A program made the translations under genes and the position numbers. The notes beneath the pieces were generated by a model that did not search any database, was not told the origin of the DNA, and worked only from the letters and a program-made list of their open reading frames with translations. DNA of 64,000 nt from Paludibacteraceae bacterium (GTDB taxonomy: Bacteria > Bacteroidota > Bacteroidia > Bacteroidales > Paludibacteraceae), in assembly GCA_017962005.1 (NCBI GenBank), contig JAGCWE010000087.1, positions 1-64,000 of the forward strand. Direction: 5' to 3'. Positions 8,435 through 20,200 of this stretch are shown in pieces; position 1 is the stretch's first letter, and every line of letters starts with the position of its first letter.

Positions 8435-9520
8435 TTAAAAAGCCTCTGTCACTGTCAGGTAGAACGAGTAACTCTCGCGCGCAGTCCAACTCTTGTAGAG
8501 GTTGTTGCGCGCCAGATCCACACGCACGTTGATATTGGCCTTGTTGATCTTGAGCCTGACACCCAAGCCGTACCCCACCTTGGGTATCCGCCACTGCCAG
8601 TCCTTATAATGGTACACATCCCCCACCCCCGCAAAAACAGCACCGCTGAACAGCCAGAAAAGCGGGAAGCGCAGCTCGCCCTGCAACGCCATAAGCGCGT
8701 CATCGCGGAACATTCCCATCCGCACACCCCTTATCAGGTCCTCTCCGCCTAACGCGGGCAACAACTGGAAGGGACGGTTGGCGGCAGTACCTATTGACCA
8801 CTCGCTACGAAACTGCCAAGCGAACAGAAAATCCTTGTACAAAGGGACGTATTGCCTCAAATCGGTCGCGACCAGTCCCATACGGGACAACCCGGACGTA
8901 AACGACTCGTAGTGGAAACCCGACAACTGGAAGAACAGACCAGTATGCGGATAGTAATGAGCGTCACGCGTGTCGTACCGCACGACCCCACCCAGACCCA
9001 GCATCGACGCCGTAGGCTGAACACCGTCGGTGCGCTCATACAAATAATGCACCTGCGGTCCGGCGGACCACCCCATGCCAACGGCACACAGAGCACTTGA
9101 GCGCACATATCCCCTGTAAGAGGCATACGATATGGCCGGCTTGATTTCAAACCGGTTGCCCATCGCATAGGTCATGTCCGGATAATCGCGATACCCCGCA
9201 TCGTACTGAATCTGCCAAACATACTCTTCGCCCACATAAACATTGCCCTTGCTATGGATATACCACTGCTTGTTCAGCGTATAGGCGCCAGTCAGCTGGA
9301 CCATAGATGTTTCCGCACGGTTTCCGCACCGGAAATAGCCCTGCACCGCGCCACCGAAAGCCCAGTTCGTTTCCGGAGAGCACGATATAATAGGGACAGC
9401 CAAGACAGGCAGATCCTGCGCACCGTCCACAATCCTGCCCAGCCGCAGCAAACCGCCTGCCGCAACGCGTGAGGCAAGCAAAGAACAGAAAACAACAAGA
9501 AACAGGAACCGTTTGACCAT
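8435..9520 (-). CDS. Omp85/BamA-type outer-membrane beta-barrel protein without POTRA domains
   Basis: A secreted 361-residue protein with a cleavable signal peptide (MVKRFLFLVVFCSLLASRVAA). The rest looks like a 16-strand outer-membrane barrel, with alternating aromatic strands and a terminal Phe. GGEDLIRGVRMGMFRDDALMA carries the RG-x-R loop motif that defines the bacterial surface antigen (D15/Omp85) barrel. There are no POTRA repeats, so it is a short barrel-only member, common in Bacteroidota and of unknown function. Its ATG overlaps the frr stop codon by one base, so the two are translationally coupled. Confidence 0.85.
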   Translation of the reverse strand: MVKRFLFLVVFCSLLASRVAAGGLLRLGRIVDGAQDLPVLAVPIISCSPETNWAFGGAVQGYFRCGNRAETSMVQLTGAYTLNKQWYIHSKGNVYVGEEYVWQIQYDAGYRDYPDMTYAMGNRFEIKPAISYASYRGYVRSSALCAVGMGWSAGPQVHYLYERTDGVQPTASMLGLGGVVRYDTRDAHYYPHTGLFFQLSGFHYESFTSGLSRMGLVATDLRQYVPLYKDFLFAWQFRSEWSIGTAANRPFQLLPALGGEDLIRGVRMGMFRDDALMALQGELRFPLFWLFSGAVFAGVGDVYHYKDWQWRIPKVGYGLGVRLKINKANINVRVDLARNNLYKSWTARESYSFYLTVTEAF

Positions 9521-10080
9521 CAGACGGTCATTATCTCCTTCTCCTTTTTGGCATACACCTCGTCCACCTGCTTGATGAACTTGTCATGGAGTTTCTGCAT
9601 CTCCGTCTCGGCGTCTTTCTCCGCATCCTCGGGCAGACCTTCCTTGATCTGCTTCTTGAGGGTGTCAATCGCATCGCGCCGGGCGTTGCGGATGCTGACT
9701 TTGGCGTTCTCCGCCTCCGCCTTGCACTGCTTGGCGAGGTCGCGTCGGCGCTCCTCTGTCAGCGGGGGGATAACCAGACGGATCACCTCGCCGTTGTTGT
9801 TCGGCGCCAGTCCGATACTGGCGTTGATGATGGCGCGCTCAATCGTTCCGAGCATCTTCTTGTCCCACGGCTGAATCTGGATAGTGCGCGCATCGGGCGT
9901 CGTCACTGTCGCCACGGATGACAACGGGCTCTGCTGTCCGTAGTAATCCACCCGGATGGCATCCAATATACGGGTACTCGCCTTCCCTGCGCGGATATGC
10001 GCCAGCGTGTCGTCCAAATAAGCCACGGCGGACTCCATCTGCTCCGTAGCCTGCGCCTGAATCTGTTTGGGTTCTATCAT
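9520..10080 (-). CDS. frr: ribosome recycling factor
   Basis: Splits post-termination ribosomes together with EF-G. The 186 residues match the family length. Diagnostic parts are HIRAGKAS at about 29-36, VDYYGQQSPLSSVA, TIQPWDK-type IQIQPWDKKML, GEVIRLVIPPLTEERR and AKQCKAEAENAKVSIRN. It follows pyrH, the common frr neighbour in bacteria, across a 66-bp spacer that contains a small tandem repeat. Confidence 0.97.
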   Translation of the reverse strand: MIEPKQIQAQATEQMESAVAYLDDTLAHIRAGKASTRILDAIRVDYYGQQSPLSSVATVTTPDARTIQIQPWDKKMLGTIERAIINASIGLAPNNNGEVIRLVIPPLTEERRRDLAKQCKAEAENAKVSIRNARRDAIDTLKKQIKEGLPEDAEKDAETEMQKLHDKFIKQVDEVYAKKEKEIMTV

Positions 10081-10107
10081 AAAGGTAATGGTTATATGGG
10101 TTGATGA

Positions 10108-10140
10108 GTTTATGGGTTTATGGGTTTATGGGTTTACGGG
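10108..10140 (+). repeat. 9-bp tandem repeat in the frr-pyrH spacer
   Basis: GTTTATGGG is repeated 3.7 times without gaps, the last unit having one base changed (GTTTACGGG). It lies in the transcribed spacer of the operon. Confidence 0.85.
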
Positions 10141-10146
10141 TTGATT

Positions 10147-10851
10147 TCAGGGCTTCACAAGCGTGCCGATACGCTCGCCGTTCACCACGCGGCGGAGATT
10201 GCCCGGCGTGTCCATATCGAACACATAGACGGGCATACCGTTCTCCATGCACATCGTGATGGCGGTCAGGTCCATCACATGCAGCCGGCGGCGCAGCACC
10301 TCGTCGTAGGTAATCTCATCGAACTTGACCGCACTCGGGTCCTTCTCCGGGTCGGCGGTATAGACACCGTCCACACGGGTGCCCTTGAACAGGATGTCCG
10401 CCTCAATCTCAATGGCTTTGAGCGATGATGCCGTGTCGGTGGTGAAGTACGGATTGCCCGTACCGGCGGCGAATATCACCACATTCCCTTTTCCCAGAAG
10501 CCGTACCGCCTTCTCCTTGCTGTAGAACTCGCCGACAGGCTCCATCCGCACATTCGTCAGCACCCTGACTTTCTGCCCCATCGCCTCCAAGGCGGAGGAC
10601 AACGCCAGCGAGTTGATGACGGTCGCCAGCATACCCATCTGGTCACCTTTCACGCGGTCAAAACCTTTCTGCGCACCGCTCAATCCCCGGAAGATATTCC
10701 CTCCGCCGATTACGATACCAATCTCCAATCCTGTGTCCGCCAGTTCCTTGACCTGTCCGGCGTACTGCTCCAGCCGCTCGCGGTCAATGCCGTAGCCCTG
10801 CCGCCCCATCAGGCTCTCGCCCGACAACTTGAGTAAGATACGATGATACAT
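10147..10851 (-). CDS. pyrH: UMP kinase
   Basis: Phosphorylates UMP to UDP in pyrimidine nucleotide synthesis (amino-acid-kinase fold, hexamer). The 234 residues begin MYHRILLKLSGESLMG, the normal start, and continue with IVIGGGNIFRG, GDQMGMLATVINSLAL, VIFAAGTGNPYFTTDTA and a YDEVLRRRLHVMDLTA segment. The reading frame is open to 10980, but a promoter -7 box at 10879-10887 falls inside that extension, so the ATG at 10851 is the real start. It heads the operon pyrH-frr-Omp85 barrel-rsgA-HsdR_N-phoH. Confidence 0.97.
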   Translation of the reverse strand: MYHRILLKLSGESLMGRQGYGIDRERLEQYAGQVKELADTGLEIGIVIGGGNIFRGLSGAQKGFDRVKGDQMGMLATVINSLALSSALEAMGQKVRVLTNVRMEPVGEFYSKEKAVRLLGKGNVVIFAAGTGNPYFTTDTASSLKAIEIEADILFKGTRVDGVYTADPEKDPSAVKFDEITYDEVLRRRLHVMDLTAITMCMENGMPVYVFDMDTPGNLRRVVNGERIGTLVKP

Positions 10852-10878
10852 AATGCTTGTTATCTTCACTAAAACGCC

Positions 10879-10910
10879 GCAAAAATACACACACCCGTCC
10901 ACATACGCAA
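10879..10910 (-). promoter_or_regulatory. pyrH operon promoter
   Basis: On the minus strand: TTG at 10910-10908, a 20-base spacer, then TATTTTTGC at 10887-10879. This fits the Bacteroidota -33/-7 consensus and decides the pyrH start. Confidence 0.75.
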
Positions 10911-11059
10911 TACCCCCCGAAAGTTTCCGGCCACCCCAGTTCCTGCCCTTTACATATCCATAGAGGCGGGAAAGCACCAAAATCTATCAGTCAAAACAAA
11001 AAAAAATGCCATCCGCACATTACAAAGATGACGCACACTTACATTTTTTCGTAAAGTTA

Positions 11060-11092
11060 TTTCATTTTTAAATACATATGCAGTAACTTCGC
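11060..11092 (+). promoter_or_regulatory. candidate promoter of the giant gene
   Basis: TTTC at 11060-11063, a 20-base spacer, then TAACTTCGC at 11084-11092. Each box is one base off the TTTG/TAnnTTTG consensus. Transcription from here would give a leader of about 195 bases containing the elements below. Confidence 0.45.
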
Positions 11093-11103
11093 GCGATTTT
11101 TTA

Positions 11104-11117
11104 GGTTTAATTAAACC
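11104..11117. promoter_or_regulatory. 14-bp perfect palindrome (possible operator)
   Basis: GGTTTAATTAAACC is a perfect palindrome just downstream of the candidate -7 box, a position where a dimeric regulator could bind. No regulator is identified. Confidence 0.4.
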
Positions 11118-11146
11118 GTCTTTCCACAGAGTGAAACACACAACGC

Positions 11147-11156
11147 GGGGGGGGGG
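11147..11156 (+). repeat. G10 homopolymer tract in the leader
   Basis: Ten consecutive G residues about 137 bp before the ATG of a giant surface protein. Such tracts can slip during replication and change expression. Confidence 0.7.
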
Positions 11157-11229
11157 TAATTGACTGATAATCACAAGGTTGTTGATACAAGTGCGGTATA
11201 ATGAGATGTAGAAGAGTGTGGCGTGTATG

Positions 11230-11246
11230 CATACTTTGCAAGTATG
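11230..11246. repeat. 17-bp inverted repeat
   Basis: CATACTT-TGC-AAGTATG, perfect 7-bp arms around three bases, 46 bp before the giant gene. It could be an operator or a small leader hairpin. Confidence 0.45.
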
Positions 11247-11292
11247 TATATGCGTTCCATTCTATTTAACCGATCGATAAGCGAATAAATAA

Positions 11293-14200
11293 ATGCGATA
11301 TATGGAAAAGAAGGTATTATCAGGTAGCAAGGTCACGCGTTTTCGGGGTGTGCTATCAGGTATGTGTGCAAGTTTCAATGCCTACGCAAGGGTCGGATTG
11401 GCTCTGCTCTTGTTCGCTTGGTTGCCTGTCAGGGCGGTCGCAGCAGTATATGATTTTACGCCGACGGATGGTGGTCTGGTGGTCAATCTCAAACCGGGTG
11501 ACCAGATATTGCTGTCCACGATGGTGAATGGAGAGGAGTATTTCGTGTGCCATTACCCGGGTTATACGGGCGGCTATTTCGGTTACACGAACTGGGATGG
11601 TAATAAAGGTAACTTCCTCAAGTTGATTCCGCAGGATGCTGCGGCAACGGAACCCTCATCTTCTTCTATCTGGACGATTGATGACCCTGTGACGTTTCTT
11701 TACAGCGGAAGAAATTATCCGTTGGATGGTATCGCCTATACCATGTGGAGTACCAACCCCGGAGGCGATTCATATACCTTGCTCACCTCTGCCGGCAATT
11801 CCTTTAGATATCAGGGCGATTTGACCAGAGAAGCAAACAATGCCAATATCTGTAACGCGATCTTTGTTGTGCCGACCAACCGCTCAACCGTTACCACGTT
11901 TGACCCGAACGGGACATTAGCAACCTTAGAGGGAAGAACGCAAGATGCCCAAGGCCGATTCAATGGTGAGAAAGGCTATGGTTTCTTGGGACTGCCTTAT
12001 CGCGAAGTCTATTGGCTGGATATACCGCGAGGCAACTCTCCTGTTTCTTACACCAATGCTTCGCTGGTCGGTTTCAATAAAACGCTTGGTACTATAAATT
12101 ATAGTAACAATGAAGCATCGGCTCGACCGGGTCAGGCATTGTATGCTTTTGGTAATAAAGATAAACACCATGCAACCCCGCGTACAATCTTCCGTTTGTA
12201 TGTGCTGAATGACCCGTTGACTTCTACTTGCGCGGATTCGTATTATTTCGCATACGACGAGCAGGATTTTGTACAGTACAATAAAAACTTTGCCGTCACC
12301 CCCGCTACGTACACCACCAAGAAGAAGATCTATACCATCGACCGTCTCGTCTGTATGGAGCGGCTTGAGGATACCAAGTACTATGTTTCTGACTGGATGT
12401 ACGTACCCGTACCGGATAGCACCTATTACTATGTGGGATATCAGAACAAGTATTGCCATACAAGCCAAGGTGACGCGTTTGATTCACAGTTCAAGAATAT
12501 AGACACGCTGAAAATCCAGCACTTGGGACTCCCCGCTCCGAGAGGCGCTTACGGACGTATGGTTGTGGATACGACGCAAACGAGCAAACAGAACCTCGGC
12601 GTGGAGTTCCAGCCGGGTGGATATTTCCTACGTACCAATACAGGCAGAAACATACGTATGAGACCTAACGAAGACGGTACCGTATGGACTTGCGAAGAGA
12701 TGTGGCATATCACTGCCGAATATGCCGCACTCACCATCAAGGCTACCATGTTCACCGGCTCCGAATATGACGCACAAGACGAGGGCGCGGATATCGAAGG
12801 GTGGAGTGTTCCTGTCGTAGGTACGTCTGTGCCGGTTGTCGGTGGCGGTTCGATTATCGACCGTGACGGTTGGGCACGTATATACGTTACTGACGACTCA
12901 CCCAACGGAGCTATGGAGTTCGTGCCTGCCAACACCGACCGTCATATACATTATGACAACAACGGCGCTTTGGGATTGGAACTCCCTGACCAGTACCCGC
13001 TTCACGGGGAAACATCTGTTACCGTGGAACAACCGCGTCTGTCCGAAGGATTCAACTTCACTGAATGGAACACGGCAGCCGACGGATCGGGCACTACCTA
13101 TCTCCCTGGGACTGTATTCAACTTACCCGCAGGCACTACTACGCTCTACGCCATCGCCACTTATACAGGTACTATACATGTAGCCGTCTCCTTCAAGAAA
13201 GACGACGGTAAAACCTACTTCCTTACCCACCCGGGTACCGCCGCACCGCGTTACTCACAGGCACGGAGCGTTACCGACTGGACCAACACGTGGCAGGGTA
13301 TGGCGAACGCCGAAAACATCGACAATAACTATATCAATACCTTCAAACTCCTCAATAATGCATTGTGTGGACCGGGTGAAATGGTACTCGACCCGAGACG
13401 CGAAATGAGACATGGAGCCATAGACTCACTCCTCTTCTACGAAAACTTTGCACCGGCAGAAGAAGAGTACCTCGGGCTGTATTATACCGACCCGAATACC
13501 TTGCTCGCTAATACTACTTGGGCGGGCTTGTTCACTTCTACTGCCGGATGGCCCGACTATAGTGTCGCTGATGTCAAGAACACCAAACTCCGTTCCACCC
13601 ATTATCTGCATCAGGTGAATGATGTACTCACACGCGACGAACGCTCTAACAGCAGTGTCTCCTATGTCAAGTATAACGCTGCCGACAACCAGTTCGACGG
13701 AGAAGCATCCGAAGCCAACGCTACCGTCTTCCAACTCTCACGAGTACGGGTAGCCGATGAACACTATGTCGTTATTCCTGATACAACCAACGAATGGAAA
13801 GACGAAATAGTATTCGGCATTCACCATGACGAACAATTGCAGGAGCCGGTATGGTCCAAACTCATAGGCAAACAACTTATGGCGCGAACCACAATAGATG
13901 ACGAAACAATCTACTTCCATCCCAATCTGAAGAATATCATTACCGACTATACGCAGTTGAGCCTTAATGCCAACTACCGCTTGGAAGAAACCTTTGAATA
14001 TATCCGCGATGCACGTGTGGAGAGTTTAGGAGAAGCTGTGTCGGCAGAAGACAAACCCGTTATGAACGACCGTCTGGAAAAAAGCTATTTCGGACGTCTT
14101 GTCACCAGTGGTATGAACACGCCCGTGGATGTACTCTACGAGGGTAATTATATCGACATCGTCGATACCATCCGTATTACCCTTTCTACAAGAGGACCGG

Positions 14201-17200
14201 TCAAAATCAAAGAGTACTACGGACGTTGGAGAGAGGGTGCGCCCGGACTGCACATCAATCCCGACGGCTCAAGATACAGAGACATCATCGTTCGTACCAA
14301 GACCACGCACCACGGCGCAGTGGAAACAAAACTCGTTCTCACACCCGAGTATAAAAAATACAGTTTCAGCCCCCTCGAAGGAGTAAGCAAACAAATCACT
14401 TTCACACTCGCCAAAGTTACGTCACGGCAACTGCTCGACACCGACGGGAATGTGCTTGATGAAGAAATCCTGACCTCCGCAGACGCAACCGAATCGCTTC
14501 GCCTTGCACCTGGATTCTGTTCCTTCAGCAGCGGAGGCGCATATCTGCGTATAGATAACGAGCATACACTCAACGACCACGTCACACTCGTAACCAAAGC
14601 GGACAACAGTGCCGGTATCAACTACGACACGCTCACAGTTTCCACCTCTGTAACAATTGATGCAGTCACTTATCCTGTCTCGGTTAAAGTGCCGCTCATG
14701 CAAACCACATTGAGCGAAACGGAACTCGTTTGGTCGGTGGTACTCAACGGAAAACGCTACTTCATTATGGCGGGTTCAGGAGGACTGATCTTCCGGCAGT
14801 ATGAACTCAAAGGAAACACACTCTACAAGAAAGAAGACGGCAAGACCCAACTGATCAAAGGCTCCGCCAATGCCGCCAACTCCGATACCAAGTATATCAC
14901 CCCGTGGAGATATACCTACGTAAGTCAGGCTAATCACCAACTCACGCTGCAGACCGAATACGGTATTGACAAGTATTTCGTCATCAACGGCTCTTCAGAA
15001 CCTGATTTGGCAAGCAGTGGACCCGCTACACTCACTTACGAATACGTCAATGAGTATCTCAACGATAATGCCAACTACGAGGAGCAGGTTAAAATCAAGT
15101 ACGGCGCAGACAATTACCTTAGGTTAACTCTTGTTGCCGAACAACCGAAGCTCGTTCTTACTACTGATGCTGACGAGGCAACTACCTTCTCTTGGAGTTA
15201 CTTTATGCAGGAATACAACCTCCTCAATAATGGCGATTATCCGAACCACAACGAACTTGTGTTCGATTATAACAACTCAGCAAGTCACACTGTCCAGACA
15301 CGTTATAAAGCCTACCGCAACTACTCGATGTTGCTTGGTAACACGCTTACCTACTGCTGCCGCGAAGATGAACTTGACATAGCCGACCTTATCTCTGCCG
15401 GTAACGACTGGAAAACCAACTATGCTATCACTCTCGTCTCAGACAGCCGTTTCGCTAATGGTGCCGGCGGATTGAGCATTTCAACCAATGCCGGTACACT
15501 CGTTACTACTGTCACTCCCGCAGGAGATAGTCCTACCGAAGTACGCTATCCCGCAGGTACAGGACCTTTCGTGGACATAGTGGACACACTCGATGTACTC
15601 CTCTCGCTCCAAAACGACGCTCCCGCTTATCGCTTCAAAGACAAATGGAGTAGTTATACATCCATCAACGATGCTCACCTCAAGATTCCGCTCATACGCA
15701 AAACCTACCATTCTGTGCCTTACGACTCGCTCATCTGTGTGGTAGCGAACGATGAATACAACTATGTATTCCCGTCTGATATATCAACAGGAGTCAACGA
15801 CGAGCATACGTTCCGTTTCTCTACCGACCACCGCTTCGGCACACACATACTCGGTACTGACAACGAAGTCGTTTCTTATACGGGTGAAAGCGATGACCAT
15901 ACATCCCTTATGGACTTCACCGATGTGGACCTTTCCGAAATACGACTCCTTGACGAGTATGGTAACAGCCCCGACTGGTGCGAGATAAGCAGCATCGGTG
16001 CACATACCATCACCGTACGCTGCTTGGGTAATGGTATCCGCTCCCCGCGCTCCGCTACGCTCTATCTTGCCTACGCAATGAATGTGAACGACAGATTCCG
16101 ATTCGTTAACTTCCGTGTCAGCGTAGCCCAGTTAAGCCGCTTCCAGTATGCCAACAACCAGGTACTCATTCACTCTAAAGGCGCTTCCGGACAACCGCTC
16201 GCGGATGGAATACAGCAGGTACATGAGAATAAGAATATTATCTATTACTACAACCCCTCTAACGCTGCACAGTCAACCGACCAGCGCGTCGAACTGCCTA
16301 TACGCGAGCGTAACTTCTACGGATGGTGGCGGTGGCATTCGCTCCAGCCGGGTGAAGAGGATATGGATATACCCGATGCAAAATGGCAGACCGCGCCTAC
16401 CAATGTAGGTAAATGGAACTTCCCATTCCGTATTATTGGTGACTCCGTTTGGGTGGATGAAGAAGACCACTCCAAAGGAAAGAAACTGGTTACGCAGGGA
16501 CGCTATACAGTCTTCCATGTACCATCGGCTGACTACAATGCACGTAAAGACCCGCCTTCCAAAGCACCTATGGTTTATCCGCCCACCAACAAAGACACCG
16601 TTACCTATGCAGTGGACCTCAGTGTCTATTACGACAACCTCCCGCTGTCTATGAAGAATATCAATCAGGTAGATACGGCTAAGTTGGATACCATGCAGAA
16701 GATTATCGAACCGACACTCTCCTTGCGTGAAGTTTATGAACTCCACCCGTGGACAGAGATGGCGCAAATCTTGGAGGGATACAAAGACACCATCGCTTCC
16801 TCTTCTCGCAACCTGAAATATATGGAAGACCATACGGTTATGGCACCTATTGGCAACCGTCTGCTCCTTAAGACCGAACAACGATATAACTATGACAATG
16901 TCAAGAAGGGTCAGCACTCCGAGTCGCTCTTGGGCTACTATATGCGCGACGATAACTGGGCTACGTGGGCAGGAGATCCGATGCGTCAGGATTCTATGAT
17001 TTGGTGCGGAGGATGGGATGTCCCATGCGGTTGGTACACTTATAATCCCCGTACTCAAACTTACACCTCCTGCCCGTATTCTGTTACGGAGGCGAACGAT
17101 TTCCTGAACGTGCCTGCCAAGGGTAGTATTCCTGCCGGACGCGATAACGATACCGTCATTTACTGCCTGCGCTCACGCAGTGTAAATTCTATCAATGTGG

Positions 17201-20200
17201 GTACGGCTTCCGAAGCTAATAATGAGGGCGATTACTGGTTCAATATCTGCCGCTACACTATCATCTACCATCGCCCCGATAAATATGGTCCGAAACTCGA
17301 GACGAAAGTAGGCGGCGTGGACAAAGCCATTATCCCTAACGACGAGATAGAGCAGAACTTCGAGGTACTGGAGCGTCTGAACTTCGATTACAACAAGCCG
17401 GGTGAAGAATACACGGTTTATCCTAACCCGCTCCCATGGGCGGACGCTTCCTACGGTTTCGCCTATCCGAGGACTGCCGATCTGCCGGATAACCGTCCGC
17501 ATAATAAGAACGGCTTGACGAACCTCGCTAATATGGGTGAGTATAACCTCATTAACCGCATACCATCTTTCGGTACCTATTGGCATAAGATGGAGCAGCA
17601 CGGTGGCGCAGAGAACGGATACATGATTTTCTGCGACGGTATGTCATCCGCAGGTCAGGTCGCTGCACTCTCTCTCGAATCAAACCTCTGCGAAGGACAG
17701 AAAATGTACTTCTCAGGATATGTGGCTAACCCGGGTAACGAGGCAGGTAAGACTTGCCCGAACTTCACTTTCGCCGTACAAGGCTCGTTGGATGGTAATA
17801 CATGGGAGGATATCACTTCCTATATGACAGGTGATTTGCCTCAAGCTAACAAGTGGTACCAGATCTTCTTCCCCATTGAGCAGGAAAAGAACTACAACAA
17901 CTTCCGCGTACGCGTAGTGAATATGGCATCCAACGATGACGGTAACGACTTCATCATTGACGATATGTGCATCTTCGCTACCAAACCCCCGTTGATGGTT
18001 TATCAGGCTAACACAACCTGTAAGGCGGACCACGAGAACGACTCCCTTACCCACGTCGTACTCCGTGTGGACTACCAGGGATTCACCGAAGACGTATATG
18101 TAGCCGGTAATGAGTATTACACCATCCAGGAGATTACTCCGGAAGAGGACTCTACCTTCATCGCTTTGGAAGACCACTACTATGACGAACATATATGTCC
18201 TGGTGTAGGCGAGGGTGCAAAGGACACACTTTATGGTAAGATTCCTATGCCCGACCGTTACTACCACCCCGAAGATGAAGACTCGGTATTCGCCAACCTG
18301 CAGGAACTTATTTACAAGTTCGAGCGCACACTGGATGCCGGAGGTGAAGTATTCCGCAAGGGCTATATCTATGAGCACCTTGACGACTCCATTCGTCCCG
18401 TAATGTACGTCATACATACGGCTAAGATGGTGTCTGACAATACCTATGTGGTGCACATGGCAGGCTCCTACAGGGAACTACTGGGAAGCCGCTGCGCTTT
18501 GACGCGCGAACTCAAAGTGCGCAACCGTATGATGCTTACCCTTAACGGAGAAGAACAACCCGACAAGGAGGTAACGAATATGTGTGCCAACACCACCTAT
18601 GAAGTATCTCTCCACGTCAAAGGTACGTTGCTCCTTGACCACGCGGCACCGCAGGAAATAACTGGTTCTTGCGTCAACGACTGGTTGCTCTATGGCGATA
18701 CAGCCGAAGTCTCCAGCGAGGCACGTTACGGGTACAAGTACAGCGACATTATGAAAGTGGTAAAGGAGATTCTTCGCGCCGAAAACGAATTTGGTACGGA
18801 GAACACCAATCAGCACGCCAAAACACTCTCCGAAGTCAGCAGAGCCGAAATGGAACGCATACAGTTGGAGAGAGGTGTGGCTCTCTCGGATCCGGATCTG
18901 AATCCTTATACCATACTCCAAAACATGGTCAACAACGGCTTCCTCATACTCTACCAGCCCAACCTGACCATCGTCACACCGGTCAATGCTACCGTACAAT
19001 ATACCATCTTCCCCATTCCGGGTACAGGTTCGGAGCTTTTGCAGCATCTGAATATAGAAGTATGTCCTACTCCTGTACAGATAGCACTCGAATCAAGTCT
19101 CGGTGGTGGTATCCCGATGATTATCGGTGGTCTGAACCGTACAGAAGAAGAATCCCAGTATCCGATTGTGGTACTCGCCAATGCACAGAAAGCCAATACC
19201 GAGTTTGCCATTCCTATTGACTCGCTCATGCTCTTCGAGGGTACGGCTTCTTTGAGGGTGGCTCTGGATACTATCATGTTCCTATCTACCAACGACCCCG
19301 ATTACCGTGAAGGTGTACACACCATCTCGCTGATGCCGGATAGAAAATGGAACAAGGACGCGGAAAATATAGGTTACTACCAAAACGGTAATGATACACT
19401 CCGCCTCGTGCCTGCACCCAATAATAATTACCCGATGCGCTCAGGTTACTACTATACTTTCGGTATTCAGATGATGACCACCCTCGGTCAGTCTTCTTGG
19501 GCAGGTCTCGAAGAATGTCCTGTAGGTACGGTGCCCTTTACCGTAGGTGTTGTGCCCGATTACCTGCGTTGGGACCCGCAGGGAGAAGATAACCGCTGGA
19601 ACAATCCCGACAACTGGATTGGAATAGTTCAGACGAACACACCTATCCATGAAGACGCACGCTTTGCACCTCTGTCGTCCACGTATGTGGTCATACCGCC
19701 TATGACGGACGGAAGGCCTTATCCCGTATTGCCTGACCCCGCAAGCATACCTTCGTCGGATTCCATCAAGCAGGTAGGCTTCGAGTACAACACGTGCCAT
19801 TCCATCCGCTTCCTGCCCGGCGCAGCATTGAGCCAGCAGCAGCGTCTGGCATACGACAGCGTCATAGCCGACTTGACGGCACCGTATGAAAAGTGGGCTC
19901 TCCGCTCTGCGCCTGTTGAAGGTCTCCTATCCGGCGATCTCTTTATGTCCGATGCCGAACTGGCACAGCAAGTCCACACCTGGAGTGTGGGCGAGTTCGA
20001 CGCGAACGGCCGTAACTACACCACCGGTAACGCCACTTTCTGGCTCTCGCTCTACAACAAGGACGCTATCCGCCAGAGCAATGGTACCAAGGTGGATACC
20101 ATCAAAACAGAGTCCGCCGAATGGTCGAAAGTGACCAACGCCCTCTCGCTATCCCTCCAGCCCGCACAAGGCTGGGCCGTAATTTGCAGCACTAAGTCTG

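Larger units (their letters stand above)
10911..11292 (+). other. control region before the giant secreted-protein gene
   Basis: No coding potential is supported here. The stretch holds a candidate plus-strand promoter, a 14-bp palindrome, a G10 tract and a 17-bp inverted repeat, listed separately. It is A/T rich and sits between the divergent pyrH operon and the 3347-residue protein. Confidence 0.6.
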
